A DNA stretch of 64,000 nucleotides, taken from NCBI GenBank assembly GCA_965224415.1, contig CBDCZB010000005.1, positions 124,001 to 188,000 of the forward strand, written 5' to 3'. Origin of the DNA: DAOUJI01 sp965224415. GTDB taxonomy: Bacteria; Chloroflexota; Dehalococcoidia; Lucifugimonadales; JAGWBF01. Position numbers and translations under genes: made by a program. Shown here piece by piece: positions 17,405 to 25,967 of the stretch. How positions within the stretch are numbered: position 1 is the first letter of the stretch; each line of letters begins with the position of its first letter. Under the pieces are notes generated by a model. It worked only from the letters and a program-made list of their open reading frames with translations. It ran no database searches and was not told the origin of the DNA.

Positions 17405-17485
17405 ATGGGAATTCGATACAAGCATGTCACTATTGAAGAACGGTGTGAAATGGACCGGATATTCCTGACACCCACCGGCCTATGA
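17405..17485 (+). pseudogene. IS30-like transposase N-terminal remnant
   Basis: A 26-codon open frame beginning ATG encodes MGIRYKHVTIEERCEMDRI, which looks like the start of IS30-family transposases (consensus of the type x-H-L-T-x-E-E-R). The similarity stops at about residue 19 and the frame closes soon after. No other transposase sequence is visible before the helicase gene, so this is a short relic, assigned from motif resemblance only. Confidence 0.45.
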
Positions 17486-17518
17486 CTCAGCATCAAAGGC
17501 CTGCCGGAGAGCGGCCTG

Positions 17519-18901
17519 CTACGAGACTCGCGCGCGCGGCTCCATTGCCTTACTAGCGGCGGTCCATCGCTTGCGAGTGAACCGGCGGCCTAAGCCTCGC
17601 TCGATCTCACGCCATTTCCCCTCTTCCTCCAGCGTGATGAACGTTACGGCCTCACCGGAGCGGCCCATGCGGCCAGTCCGTCCGACACGGTGCGTGAACA
17701 GCAGTTCTGAGTCGGGCAGGTCGTAGTTAATGACCTGGCCAATGCCCTCAACGTCCAAGCCTCTGGCGGCGACATTCGTTGCTATCAATATCGACGCGAC
17801 GCCGGAACGGAAGTCCATCAACACACGTTCACGTGCGTTTTGACTGAGGTTGCCTTGGAGCCCCCCAACCGGATATCCCAACGAATCGAGTTGTCTTGCC
17901 AGTTTCTTGACGCCGTGCTTGGTCTTACCAAAAACGAGGACCGGAGCGCCATCCCGCTGGTCCAACAGCGTTTGAAGAGCTTCCATCTTGTCGCTCTTCT
18001 CGATGGTGTAGACCAAGTGTTCCACAGCGTGCGACTCCTGCAGGTTCGGGTTCAATGCCACAGTTACAGGGTGGCGTAGGTGCTTTGTTGCGGTCTTCTC
18101 CACCCAGTCAGGCATGGTTGCAGAGAAGAGCGCCGTTTGCCGTCCGGGGGGCGTTCGACTAAGGATAGCGTCCACATCGTGGGCAAAACCCTGGTCCAAC
18201 ATTTCGTCTGCTTCATCCAGCACTAGGAACCGCACTGATCGCAGGTCTAGAGTGCCCTGTCGTAGATGGTCCAGGGTGCGGCCAGGTGTACCAACGATGA
18301 TTTGGGCCCCGGTCTTCAACGCGGTATACTCCGGCTTTAACGACCTGCCGCCGTAGAGTAACGTCACACGCAACCGCTGTGATGAAGCCAGGGCCTCTAT
18401 GACCCCGGCCACCTGAATGGCCAGCTCGCGGGTGGGCGTCAACACAAGCGCCTGGATTTGACGAAGCGACGAGTCGCACTGCTCGATCAGGGGCGCGGCA
18501 AACGCCAGCGTCTTTCCGGATCCTGTGGGAGCCTGTGCTATCAGGTCCCGTCCCGCCAGGAGATTAGGGATGGCTTGGTCTTGAATTGGTGTGGCTTTCG
18601 ATATGTTCATCCGGGAAATCGCCGCCCTCGTGGCGGCCTTCAAAGGCATTTCAGAAAACACCGAGGCGGAGGCGTCATCTACCAGGGGTCCATTTTCAGT
18701 AAAGGACTCGCCCACCGGTGTTTTGACGGTGGATGAGAGGCCATTACGACGGGCGTTGAAGCATGGGCGGCAGTACGTTGGTCTGTCCGGGCTTGGCCGG
18801 AAGGGGACGGTCGTAGACGCGCCGCAATCAGAGCAAACGGCTTGGCGGCGCTGAGTGCGAGTAGACCGAATTTGGCGACTGGGCAGAGATTCGACAGGCA
18901 T
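17519..18901 (-). CDS. DEAD-box RNA helicase with N-terminal zinc-ribbon-like motif
   Basis: The 460-residue protein carries a full helicase core: Q motif TPIQDQAIPNLL, Walker A APTGSGKT at 124-131, TPTREL, DEAD at 229-232, SATMP, ARGLD and HRVGRTGR. Before the core is a CxxC-x17-CxxC motif (Cys23, 26, 44, 47) of a type often found at the start of Chloroflexota proteins; it may bind zinc. The C-terminal region after the core is short and basic. The role is likely rRNA or mRNA unwinding, but the specific RNA is unknown. A minus-strand TACAAT at 19032-19037 would give a leader of about 125 bases, as in cold-inducible helicases. Confidence 0.93.
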   Translation of the reverse strand: MPVESLPSRQIRSTRTQRRQAVCSDCGASTTVPFRPSPDRPTYCRPCFNARRNGLSSTVKTPVGESFTENGPLVDDASASVFSEMPLKAATRAAISRMNISKATPIQDQAIPNLLAGRDLIAQAPTGSGKTLAFAAPLIEQCDSSLRQIQALVLTPTRELAIQVAGVIEALASSQRLRVTLLYGGRSLKPEYTALKTGAQIIVGTPGRTLDHLRQGTLDLRSVRFLVLDEADEMLDQGFAHDVDAILSRTPPGRQTALFSATMPDWVEKTATKHLRHPVTVALNPNLQESHAVEHLVYTIEKSDKMEALQTLLDQRDGAPVLVFGKTKHGVKKLARQLDSLGYPVGGLQGNLSQNARERVLMDFRSGVASILIATNVAARGLDVEGIGQVINYDLPDSELLFTHRVGRTGRMGRSGEAVTFITLEEEGKWREIERGLGRRFTRKRWTAASKAMEPRARVS

Positions 18902-19298
18902 ACGGAAACAGACTCCTTGGCATACAGAGGTGACACAGATGATTCAGCGCGGGGCGAACAGCCGAGAGTGCCGGGGTCTGATGGTCCGTTGCTGTGCGAA
19001 ACCTTGGCGCGTCAATGAGCGCGCAACCGCTATTGTAACAGACTTGCCCCAAGGCGTATACGGGTGCAGAAAGCAGTAACTGTTCAGACTTTGCGAGACA
19101 TGCGGGCAATCGGCATGGAGCGTGGAGGATCCCTAATATAATTATGCGACCAAATTGCGACTATCAGACGACAGGGCTCCGTTCGACGTGGTCATGGCTG
19201 GCCGGGTGTTGAGAACCGGGGTGGGGACGGGCTGACGGCGGGCGGGAAAAGGCTTATGATGGAAACTAGGGCAAGAAATTCCTGAAGGGGGGTCCACG
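18902..19298. other. Intergenic region between divergent genes
   Basis: This 397-base gap holds the probable leader and -10 (TACAAT on the minus strand, 19032-19037) of the helicase gene. It also holds a perfect TATAAT on the plus strand at 19137-19142. Around 19182-19235 a short plus-strand frame reads FDVVMAGRVLRTG, like the first strand of amidohydrolases, and then stops; it may be a relic. Nothing longer is supported. Confidence 0.4.
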
Positions 19299-20126
19299 GT
19301 GATCATAGGAGCCATCACCAACTCATGGAAAGAGCACATTCCCCACACCGACATGGCCCGGATGGTCGAGCGAGTGCGGAACCGCGGGGCGTCCCACATC
19401 GAGCTGCGGCAAACGTTTCTAGGCCAGTATGAGCAGGGCGGCGGAGACGACTGGCGGCCTGACATAGCCGGGCTGGAGCGGCTGTCGCGCACTTTCCCCA
19501 CCATGTCCTTCAACCTGGCCGCGGGCTATCCCTGCCTAAGTCGGGAGCAGGACCCTAAGGAGCCGGTGTTCCAGGCCTGTCTGGAGACGGCCAAACGGGT
19601 CAACCCCGTCACGCCCCGGCTGCGTCTGGTGGACACCAAACGGGCCGAGGGATTCTGGGAGCGGCCGGAGGACATACCCGAGACGGCCCTTGGAGTGGCA
19701 GCGCTGGTCAAAGAGGCCGCGAGCCAAGGCGTCATGCTGTTTCTGGAAAACGGCCCCCAGCCCATCCGCTCCATGACCTTATTGGTGCAAGAGGTCAGAA
19801 AGTCCCTCAGCCCGGAAGAAGCGGCCTATTTCGGTCTGTGCCTGGACCCAATCAACAGCCTGAGGACCGACCCCGACAGTGACCCGGTAGCGGAACTGGA
19901 GGAGGCGCCCGACGACTATATCTTCATGATGCACTTCAAGCAGACCCGCGGCGGAGAAGCCTACCCGTCGGTGGGCGAAGGGGACCTGGACTACTCCAGG
20001 CTTCTAAAGACGTTGGAGGCGAAGGGATACCAAGGGCTGGCCGTCCTGGAGATACCGCCTCAAGAAGAGGTCTTCGACAACTTCCGCGACAGCGTGGAGT
20101 ACCTCAGCGCCGCGACTGGGACATGA
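19299..20126 (+). CDS. Sugar phosphate isomerase/epimerase (xylose-isomerase-like TIM barrel)
   Basis: This 275-residue protein of the AP-endonuclease-2-like TIM-barrel family shows acidic metal-site contexts FLENGPQP, GLCLDPINSL, MMHFKQTRGG and LAVLEIPP along the barrel. Members isomerise or epimerise sugars, often inositol-related, or act as dehydratases. The substrate is not deducible. The start is GTG at 19299, 7 bases or so after an AGGGGGG ribosome site. No sugar transporter or dehydrogenase lies beside it. Confidence 0.8.
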   Translation: MIIGAITNSWKEHIPHTDMARMVERVRNRGASHIELRQTFLGQYEQGGGDDWRPDIAGLERLSRTFPTMSFNLAAGYPCLSREQDPKEPVFQACLETAKRVNPVTPRLRLVDTKRAEGFWERPEDIPETALGVAALVKEAASQGVMLFLENGPQPIRSMTLLVQEVRKSLSPEEAAYFGLCLDPINSLRTDPDSDPVAELEEAPDDYIFMMHFKQTRGGEAYPSVGEGDLDYSRLLKTLEAKGYQGLAVLEIPPQEEVFDNFRDSVEYLSAATGT

Positions 20127-20143
20127 CGATCCCGGGCCTCATG

Positions 20144-20190
20144 CTCTTGTAGGGGCGACCGGCTCTTGTAGGGGCGACCGGCGGTCGCCC
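20144..20190. repeat. GTAGGGGCGACCGG palindromic repeat, tandem copy
   Basis: The unit CTCTTGTAGGGGCGACCGG occurs twice in immediate succession (20144-20162 and 20163-20181). The second copy continues into CGGTCGCCC, which makes a palindrome with GGGCGACCG. Related copies lie at 23088-23111 and 49095-49129, all between genes. Confidence 0.8.
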
Positions 20191-20254
20191 AGCCCCATGC
20201 ACGAACAGTCGTTTGATAGTCCGGCCAAGCGCCTGCACCGCCTGTCAGAGCGCG

Positions 20255-21370
20255 TCAGCTTCCGGTGAAACGGGCAGGGTCGAACGGAGCGACGGGGAGC
20301 GACGTAGCGCCGTCAGAGACCAGGGCGGCGGCGGCGGAGCCCATAGACGCGCCAAGAAGTATCCCCTTGCGCCCGGCGCCGGTGGCTAAGACCACGTTCT
20401 CCCAACCCGGGGCCCGTCCTATGATGGGAAGCCCATCCCCAGATACAGGCCTGAAGCAGGCAGTCTGAAGCTGCACCGTCGCGGACGACAGGCTGGGCAT
20501 CATCTTCAAGGCTCCCTTAAAGATTCCCTCGCGGGCCTCCGCAGTCGGCTCGTCGAAGAAGCCCACTTCTTCCTCCGTGGTGCCAATCCACACCAGCCCG
20601 TCCCACTTGGCGGATATGTAGTCGCCTCCTGAACCGTATACCGTGCGGACAGGACCTTTCGCGGCCTCCAGCCTCAGTATCTGGCCCTTCAGGGGCGTCA
20701 CAGGGATTTCGACCCCCAGCCATTCAGCAGCTGCGCTCATCCAAGGCCCCATAGCAAAGATGACGGAACCGCACTCCAACCGGCCGTCTTCCAGGAGGAC
20801 CGATTCGACCCGCCCTCCGGCCGCCTGGATTCCCACCACACGGCCCTGCCGGATTTCCACACCAAGTTTCTCGGCGGCCGTCGCTATGCCCAGAGTGTAT
20901 TCGTAGGAGTCGATCAGCCAACCGCCGTCTACGTGGAGGGCCTTGACGATGTTGGAGGACAGGTCAGGCTCCAGGGAACGGACCTCTGACGAGTCGAGCC
21001 AGACGGGATCGAAACCGTCTAGGCGTCCAGCCAGCTTGTAGAGCCACTCGAATTCCGACGCCTCAGCGTCGTTCATCGCCACCCACATGCAGGTCGTGGG
21101 ACTTAAATGGTTCTCTACTCCGGTCTCCGCCTCAAGCTCTTTCGCCAGAGCCACGGTTCGGCGGAGGCCCTCCACGGCTAGTGGTTCCATGGAGGTTGGG
21201 ATGCCGTGGCCGTTAAGGGGATTGAGGATTCCAGCGGCGTAACCGGACGCGCAAGCGGCCACCGCATCGGCTTCGATTACGGTGACCTTAACTCCCTTGC
21301 GGGCCAGATAATAAGCGGCGGAGACGCCTGCGATTCCTCCGCCTACGATAACTGTGTCGTTGGCTGCCAT
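20255..21370 (-). CDS. FAD-dependent amino-acid oxidase/dehydrogenase (DAO family)
   Basis: This 371-residue DadA/ThiO-like flavoprotein has the N-terminal dinucleotide fold TVIVGGGIAGVSAAYYLARKG and the downstream FAD motif GLPIIGRAPGWENVVLATGAGRKG near the C-terminus. The family oxidises glycine, sarcosine or D-amino acids to imino acids. The specific substrate is unassigned, and the absence of thiamine genes nearby argues against ThiO. It is transcribed away from the GDPD gene and stands alone. Confidence 0.87.
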   Translation of the reverse strand: MAANDTVIVGGGIAGVSAAYYLARKGVKVTVIEADAVAACASGYAAGILNPLNGHGIPTSMEPLAVEGLRRTVALAKELEAETGVENHLSPTTCMWVAMNDAEASEFEWLYKLAGRLDGFDPVWLDSSEVRSLEPDLSSNIVKALHVDGGWLIDSYEYTLGIATAAEKLGVEIRQGRVVGIQAAGGRVESVLLEDGRLECGSVIFAMGPWMSAAAEWLGVEIPVTPLKGQILRLEAAKGPVRTVYGSGGDYISAKWDGLVWIGTTEEEVGFFDEPTAEAREGIFKGALKMMPSLSSATVQLQTACFRPVSGDGLPIIGRAPGWENVVLATGAGRKGILLGASMGSAAAALVSDGATSLPVAPFDPARFTGS

Positions 21371-21412
21371 AAGTCTTCGGCGCTATGTTAGCCTATCCGG
21401 GGGCAAACTTAA

Positions 21413-22237
21413 ATGGTTGGGCGGCATTGCCGTCTCCACACACGCATGGGATACTTGAACCCGATGCCTGCAAGCGGATGGAGAATCGCACCTGGCGCCC
21501 TGGAATGCCCCCTGGTTATAGCCCACCGAGGAGGGGCGGGCGCCGCTCCGGAAAACACCTTGGCTGCGTTCAGACACGCCCTGGAAACAGGATGCGACGG
21601 GGTTGAGTTGGACGTGCGCCTGACCCGCGACAAAGAGGCCGTCGTAATCCACGACCGCCGCTTAGAGCGAACCACCGACGGCTCCGGGTTTGTGGGCGCC
21701 CACACTATGGACCAACTGCGAGAACTGGATGCTGGCGCCTGGTTCAGCTCTGAATGCGCCGGAGAAAAGCCGCCTTCTCTGGACGAGGTGTTCAGAGAAC
21801 TGCCGGACGACTTTCTGATATATGTGGAGATAAAGGCCTGGGGGCCTTCCACGTGGCCACTGACGAGGCGTGTGGCGGAGCTGGTCGGGACTTATCGCCG
21901 CTGGGAGTGCACCCTGGTAGCCAGCTTCAATCCCATAGTCTTGCTCTGCCTAAGGTTGCTGGACTCTCGGATAGTGCGGGGCTGCATCTACTCGGCCAGA
22001 CAACCCCTGCCATTGCGCCGGAGGTGGATGAGTCCCCTTACTGACCCGCACTGGTACGCGCCCGCCCAGGGTTCCATCGACGGGCCAACTGTGCGGCGCC
22101 ACCAGGCAGGCGGCCGGGCCGTAGCGGTTTGGGACCTGGAGACGGAGGAAGACATGGAAGCGCCAGCGAAGTGGGGTGTCGACGCCGTGGTGACCGACTA
22201 TCCCCGCCTGTACATGGAGCGGATGAGCCGGCTATAA
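21413..22237 (+). CDS. Glycerophosphodiester phosphodiesterase
   Basis: The 274-residue protein shows the GDPD motifs VIAHRGGAGAAPENTLAAF, DGVELDVRLTRD and VVIHDRRLERTTDG, giving the His/Glu/Asp/His catalytic and metal set. It hydrolyses glycerophosphodiesters to glycerol-3-phosphate and an alcohol. No signal peptide is apparent, so it is probably cytoplasmic. The ATG at 21413 follows GGGGG by about nine bases; a later ATG at 21464 would remove the poorly conserved first 17 residues. Confidence 0.92.
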   Translation: MVGRHCRLHTRMGYLNPMPASGWRIAPGALECPLVIAHRGGAGAAPENTLAAFRHALETGCDGVELDVRLTRDKEAVVIHDRRLERTTDGSGFVGAHTMDQLRELDAGAWFSSECAGEKPPSLDEVFRELPDDFLIYVEIKAWGPSTWPLTRRVAELVGTYRRWECTLVASFNPIVLLCLRLLDSRIVRGCIYSARQPLPLRRRWMSPLTDPHWYAPAQGSIDGPTVRRHQAGGRAVAVWDLETEEDMEAPAKWGVDAVVTDYPRLYMERMSRL

Positions 22238-22289
22238 CAGCGGCCTGCTCATGACACGACAAGACGCCAACACATAGGAGGCCCGACAG

Positions 22290-22559
22290 ATGCAACTGTA
22301 CTGGAAGGAACGTAGGAAAGGTCAACAGCTGATGCTGGCTGCGGAGGACGGGAGCGAGATGGAGGTGGGCGCAGTGCGGGAAACCCCGCGGGGTTTCGAT
22401 GCGCTGGCCAAGACCAACACCTATGACCCAGGCCGCGCTCAGAAGGGCTTTGCCAGCATGGACGACGCAAAGGCTTTCGTGGAGTCCTTCAGCCCGTGGC
22501 TGATATTCGGTGGACACCCGGGCCTGGACGTGGAGAGCGACGTGCGCCCTGCGGACTAG
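22290..22559 (+). CDS. Hypothetical protein
   Basis: This 89-residue protein of unknown function has the composition and rhythm of a small alpha/beta domain: LYWKERRKGQQLMLAAEDG, then a segment on the theme of YDPGRAQKGFASMDDAKAFVESF. The pattern of a strand pair followed by a helix with Asp-Ala-Lys resembles proteins that modify a repeated motif, but no family is recognised. AGGAGG lies seven or so bases before the ATG, which supports translation. Confidence 0.7.
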   Translation: MQLYWKERRKGQQLMLAAEDGSEMEVGAVRETPRGFDALAKTNTYDPGRAQKGFASMDDAKAFVESFSPWLIFGGHPGLDVESDVRPAD

Positions 22560-22561
22560 GT

Positions 22562-22918
22562 TCAGCGCAGGATGCGGTTGACCAGCAGCTCAATTATCCC
22601 GAACAACAACGCTCCGGCCGTGATAATCAAGAGTATGACCAGTGTCGTCGAAATGGGCCTGTTGGCGCTCTGTTGGCGTTCGAGAACCTCGGCGGGAGGC
22701 AGGTCCAACACGTCGCAGGCGCGCACCACGTCCTCCTCATAGACGTAGAGGGCGTGAGGCACGTTGAAGATGCCCACCCCCAGCCCCGGCCCGGCGCCCA
22801 ACGACCGCACAACGCAGGCGATGTCCTCTTCCCGCAGGCGGGTGGCAGCCAGTTGGGCCTCGGGTTCGTTGTCGAACACCGTGAGCCTGATTTGCTTTTG
22901 GCTTCTCGGTCCGTTCAT
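22562..22918 (-). CDS. DUF2007-type protein with C-terminal membrane helix
   Basis: The first 80 or so residues fit the DUF2007 (putative signal-transducing) fold: VFDNEPEAQLAATRLREEDIACVV, then HALYVYEEDVVRACDVLDL. The C-terminal 30 residues are a single hydrophobic helix (STTLVILLIITAGALLFG) ending in a short basic tail, so the domain is tail-anchored. The function is unknown. It converges on the 89-residue gene with only two bases between stops. Confidence 0.75.
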   Translation of the reverse strand: MNGPRSQKQIRLTVFDNEPEAQLAATRLREEDIACVVRSLGAGPGLGVGIFNVPHALYVYEEDVVRACDVLDLPPAEVLERQQSANRPISTTLVILLIITAGALLFGIIELLVNRILR

Positions 22919-23047
22919 CGGTTTGGGGCGTCGATATGGTCGGGGCGGCAGGATTATACCTTTACGGGGACAGCGCCGCCAAACTTGGGAGCCGCCGTTG
23001 TACTGGGATTTCGGGGATTGTGGGATGACCGTGATTGGCGGGTCCCC

Positions 23048-23111
23048 CGCTCATGCTGAGCTTGTCGAAGCATCGTCCTGAGCCTGCTGTAGGGACGACC
23101 GGCGGACGCCC
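23048..23111. repeat. Composite intergenic repeat (CTGAGCTTGTCGAAGCA plus GTAGGGACGACCGG)
   Basis: Two short repeat types lie side by side: CTCATGCTGAGCTTGTCGAAGCA at 23050-23072 and TGTAGGGACGACCGGCGGACGCCC at 23088-23111. The second is a divergent copy of the palindrome at 20144 and 49095. The first motif is of a kind I associate with interspersed repeats in other GC-rich genomes; only one copy is in this window. Confidence 0.6.
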
Positions 23112-23187
23112 AGAACCCAGTGCAAAAGAAGAGAAGGGCAGGTCCAAACCAACTGCAAATCTCTTGCCGTCGTGCTACAATGTTGCC

Positions 23188-23658
23188 ATGTACCAGTCAC
23201 CGCCCATACACACTGACCGGCACAAGGCGTCCTTCAATTTTACGCTTATCCTGTCCATTGGCGTAGTCGTGGTCGGAGTGCTCAGCGGCTTCGAGCCTAT
23301 CCTCATTATCATGGGAATCGCGTTCGGGGGGTTCGCATGGTTAACGACGCCTACCCAATATGTAATCTTCGAGGACAGGCTGCAAATCATCTATGGACGT
23401 CCACGCACCAGAGACCTGGGTTTCCATGAAGTCGCAGGATTCGAGGCAATCAATCTGCCCTTCGGCATGAGGTTGATGATTGTCACGGACAGGGGCCGCC
23501 GCCACTTCATCCAACCCCGTGACCCGGAGCAGTTCGGGGGATTGCTTCAGGACGCGTTAAGCAGGTTCAGGGCCAGGTACGTATACCCCTCCGAGCCCCA
23601 ACCTCCGCCTGAATCCCCGCCTCCTGTGGACCCGGAGCCGCCTGACCCGTCGGCCTAA
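23188..23658 (+). CDS. Membrane protein with bacterial PH-like domain
   Basis: The chosen 156-residue protein has two hydrophobic helices (residues 17-33 and 36-48). A beta-rich segment follows (YVIFEDRLQIIYGRPRTRDL, then MRLMIVTDRGRRHFIQPRDPEQF), as in membrane-tethered bPH domains. It ends in a Pro-rich tail. Function is unknown. The ATG at 23188 was preferred because the longer frame (from 23035) would translate the repeat at 23048-23111. TACAAT at 23176-23181 immediately precedes the ATG, so the transcript could be nearly leaderless. Confidence 0.75.
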   Translation: MYQSPPIHTDRHKASFNFTLILSIGVVVVGVLSGFEPILIIMGIAFGGFAWLTTPTQYVIFEDRLQIIYGRPRTRDLGFHEVAGFEAINLPFGMRLMIVTDRGRRHFIQPRDPEQFGGLLQDALSRFRARYVYPSEPQPPPESPPPVDPEPPDPSA

Positions 23659-23714
23659 CAGCCTCCACACCTTCAGCCAAGCCGCTGGGAGTTGTTCCCA
23701 CACTGCCCAAGGCG

Positions 23715-24089
23715 TCAGGTCCGCTTTATCACATAGGTCCCGACCATCTTGTCGAACCAGCTCTGCTTGTGGTCGTCGAACAGGCAGAAGAAATGGCCAA
23801 GCAGCAAGGGCCACACCGAGAAGGCGACCACCTTACCCATAACCTCTCTGATTGCCGCCTGGGCCATCCCCATCTTGCCGCCGTCCGTAGTGACCACCTC
23901 AATCCTGAAGACCATCTTGCCGGGGGTCTGGCCTCTCAGGGCAGTGAAGAGGGTGAAATAAGCGGCTTGAGCGAACAATGCGATTGCTATGACGACAATA
24001 CGGACAAACAGAAAGTCAAGCAGAGCGTAGAACGCAAAGAGAATCAGCAGGTCCGTGGCCAGGGCGAAAAGCCGTATGAAGAAGCCCAT
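23715..24089 (-). CDS. RDD-family membrane protein
   Basis: The 124-residue protein has three hydrophobic helices and the RDD signature in altered form: RLFALATDLLILF at the start, RGQTPGKMVFRIEVVTTDGG in the middle and HKQSWFDKMVGTYVIKR at the end. RDD proteins are small multi-pass proteins, some reported to be sodium/proton exchangers. No specific role is deduced. It is a lone gene convergent with the bPH protein gene. Confidence 0.85.
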   Translation of the reverse strand: MGFFIRLFALATDLLILFAFYALLDFLFVRIVVIAIALFAQAAYFTLFTALRGQTPGKMVFRIEVVTTDGGKMGMAQAAIREVMGKVVAFSVWPLLLGHFFCLFDDHKQSWFDKMVGTYVIKRT

Positions 24090-24271
24090 GGGCTCCGAGG
24101 GGAATTGGACGTCGGCTTCTGTGGAAGAGGTCTCCAGACGTTCCCTCTACTAGGAGTGTGACGATTGAGCGGTACGGGGCAGAAGTTTACAGCCATGCTG
24201 AGGTTTAGGCAACAACAGCAGCGTCCTCTGCCGTAGCGATGGCAGGCAAGCCCTGGACCAAGCTCTTGGCT

Positions 24272-24574
24272 TTAAGCGGGCGACGCCTCTCGGTCCTTGA
24301 GCCTGGGCAAAGCGCTGATTTCTTTGCCAGCCTTTTGCTCCGCAATCCTTAGTTCATAGAGCTTCTGAAGATTGAGCCAAAACTCGGCGCTGGTGTCGAA
24401 AAAGTGGCCCAATCGGAGGGCCGTGTCAGCCGTGATAGCACGTTGCCTGTTGAGAATCTGGGTGATGCGGTTAGTGGGCGCTTGGATTTGGCGTGCGAGA
24501 TCGGCGGCGCTCATATTAAGTTCCTTCAACTCTTCGGCAAGGTGTTCCCCCGGATGTATCGCTGGTATGGTCAT
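24272..24574 (-). CDS. higA: HigA-type antitoxin (XRE family)
   Basis: This 100-residue helix-turn-helix protein begins MTIPAIHPGEHLAEELKELN, the usual HigA start, followed by MSAADLARQIQAPTNRITQILN and ALRLGHFFDTSAEFWLNLQ. HigA binds and inhibits HigB and represses the operon. The start at 24574 gives the canonical N-terminus; the longer frame to 24667 overlaps the toxin gene. It lies 20 bases after higB, the toxin-first order typical of HigBA. Confidence 0.92.
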   Translation of the reverse strand: MTIPAIHPGEHLAEELKELNMSAADLARQIQAPTNRITQILNRQRAITADTALRLGHFFDTSAEFWLNLQKLYELRIAEQKAGKEISALPRLKDREASPA

Positions 24575-24594
24575 GGTTGTCCCTCCCATGCTCC

Positions 24595-24879
24595 CTAGTG
24601 ATAATCGACGATCTCTACGTCCGACGGTCCCGGGTAGTCCTGCGGCCACTGGAAGCAGATGCCCCATTGGTCATTGATGCGGATGCTGTAGCGGCCCTCT
24701 CGGTCCCCCGCCAAGGCGTGAAAGCGATTGCCGGGCAATCCGGCAAGGTCCTTAAGTGAAGATGCCGCCTCTAATCGGTCAAGCTTCAGGCGGGCAGCCC
24801 GTTCAATCCCTGAAAAGGCATTGACTCGCTTCCCTTCAGCAAAGTCTCTGGTACGCTTGTCCCGATAGTTTAGTATCAT
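24595..24879 (-). CDS. higB: HigB-type toxin (RelE superfamily)
   Basis: This 94-residue protein begins MILNYRDKRTRDFAEGKRV, typical of HigB host-inhibition toxins, and ends YSIRINDQWGICFQWP and VEIVDYH. HigB is a ribosome-dependent mRNA endonuclease. The conserved RINDQWRI-type motif is present with Gly in place of the second Arg. The ATG at 24879 was preferred over a GTG two codons upstream. Confidence 0.92.
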   Translation of the reverse strand: MILNYRDKRTRDFAEGKRVNAFSGIERAARLKLDRLEAASSLKDLAGLPGNRFHALAGDREGRYSIRINDQWGICFQWPQDYPGPSDVEIVDYH

Positions 24880-25205
24880 TGGCACAGGCGCTTGAATTAC
24901 CCGTTACGTCACGCATAACTTATTCTACACGAAGAACGTTGCAGATGCCAAGGCCGTGACTGTACTTATCGTCACTATCACTGAAATAGACGACGCCGTA
25001 TCGCGGTGGGACGGGCTTGCAACAGGTCAAGCCACATCTCATTCTTCCCCTTTGATGAAACGTTTGCACAACCCTCTCACAAGGGGAAAGGGTTCGGATC
25101 AAGACCGGGGCCCCACTTTAGAGAAGACCCTATATACCGGCTTGCGCCGGTATTACGGAGGTTGTGCAGAAACCTCTCGTTGGGGAAGAGGCTTTGCAAG
25201 AGGCC
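24880..25205. other. Intergenic region with repeats and hairpins
   Basis: No gene is seen in this 326-base gap. It holds a divergent copy of the REP-like repeat (25054-25101: GAAACGTTTGCACAACCCTCTC and then GGGGAAAGGGTTCGG). A perfect 8-bp hairpin ATACCGGC-ttgc-GCCGGTAT lies at 25134-25153 without a T run. A wider inverted pair TTTGCACAACC/GGTTGTGCAGAAA brackets both. The region includes the higBA promoter area on its left side. Confidence 0.6.
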
Positions 25206-25931
25206 CTAGAAAGTGTAGGGGCGGGGACCCAAGCCGGGGTACACACCTATCTCCAGGATTTGATGGACTCTGGCATTCAGCGCCTCCATCTCCTCAGGAA
25301 AGACCATATCTTCCAGGTCGGGTACGCGCCCCGTGCGGTTTTCCAGCGCAGGGAGGAACTCCTTCAGGTCACCCAGAAGCTTCTTGGGGATGGGCTGCCA
25401 TCCGAAGTCCCATATCACGGTGCGCAACTTCGGCACCCAGTGAAAAGTGAGGCCGTGGTCGATCCCCCACACCTTGCCCCCAGAATCGAGGATGCAGTGG
25501 GACGCCTTGCGGTCCGCGTTGTTGGTCACCAAATCGTACAGGGCAATCATCCGCAGGTCTTCCGGCGACTTCTCCCGTATGTAGTAGTAGTTGGCCCTGG
25601 GGTGGTGGTCGATGCAAAGTTGGAGCGAGCCGACTCCGTACGGGCCGTCCCTGACCAGGGTCAATGGAATGAAGTCCCAACCAAGGATTCTGCTCAGCAG
25701 ATAAGCTGCGTACTCCCTCTTATAGAGGGTGCCGCTGGGGAAGTCCCATAAGGGAGCCTCCCCGTCCTTGGGCTTGTATATGGCCTTGCACGCCTTGTCT
25801 CCGTCGGACACGTTCACCAGGAACGTATAGTTGGAGCCGAGGGGCGTAAGCTGGGGGTCTGACATCTCGCCGTTGAGGAGGAGGCGATAGGCCTCCTCGT
25901 CCGTGCTAATGGGGTCGTTGTTCACCGGCAT
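25206..25931 (-). CDS. SCO1664-type phosphatidylinositol 3/4-kinase-like protein
   Basis: The 241-residue protein fits the SCO1664 family, a minimal kinase-like fold related to PI3/4-kinases. Visible elements are NYTFLVNVSDGDKACKAIYKP (Lys), LVTNNADRKASHCIL (catalytic loop with Asn-Ala-Asp-Arg) and VWGIDHGLTFH (metal-binding Asp). The substrate is unknown. In Actinobacteria this gene sits next to a DUF3090 gene, as here, where DUF3090 is 36 bases upstream on the same strand. The pair is best read as a conserved functional unit. Confidence 0.87.
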   Translation of the reverse strand: MPVNNDPISTDEEAYRLLLNGEMSDPQLTPLGSNYTFLVNVSDGDKACKAIYKPKDGEAPLWDFPSGTLYKREYAAYLLSRILGWDFIPLTLVRDGPYGVGSLQLCIDHHPRANYYYIREKSPEDLRMIALYDLVTNNADRKASHCILDSGGKVWGIDHGLTFHWVPKLRTVIWDFGWQPIPKKLLGDLKEFLPALENRTGRVPDLEDMVFPEEMEALNARVHQILEIGVYPGLGPRPYTF

Positions 25932-25967
25932 GGGAGCTTTGACGTCGCCGACCCTGGGCCCCAGGAC

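Noticed and set aside
19182..19235. Amidohydrolase N-terminus-like fragment
   Set aside because: Only about 13 residues resemble FDVVMAGRV before a stop, too short to call as a pseudogene; noted only under the intergenic entry.
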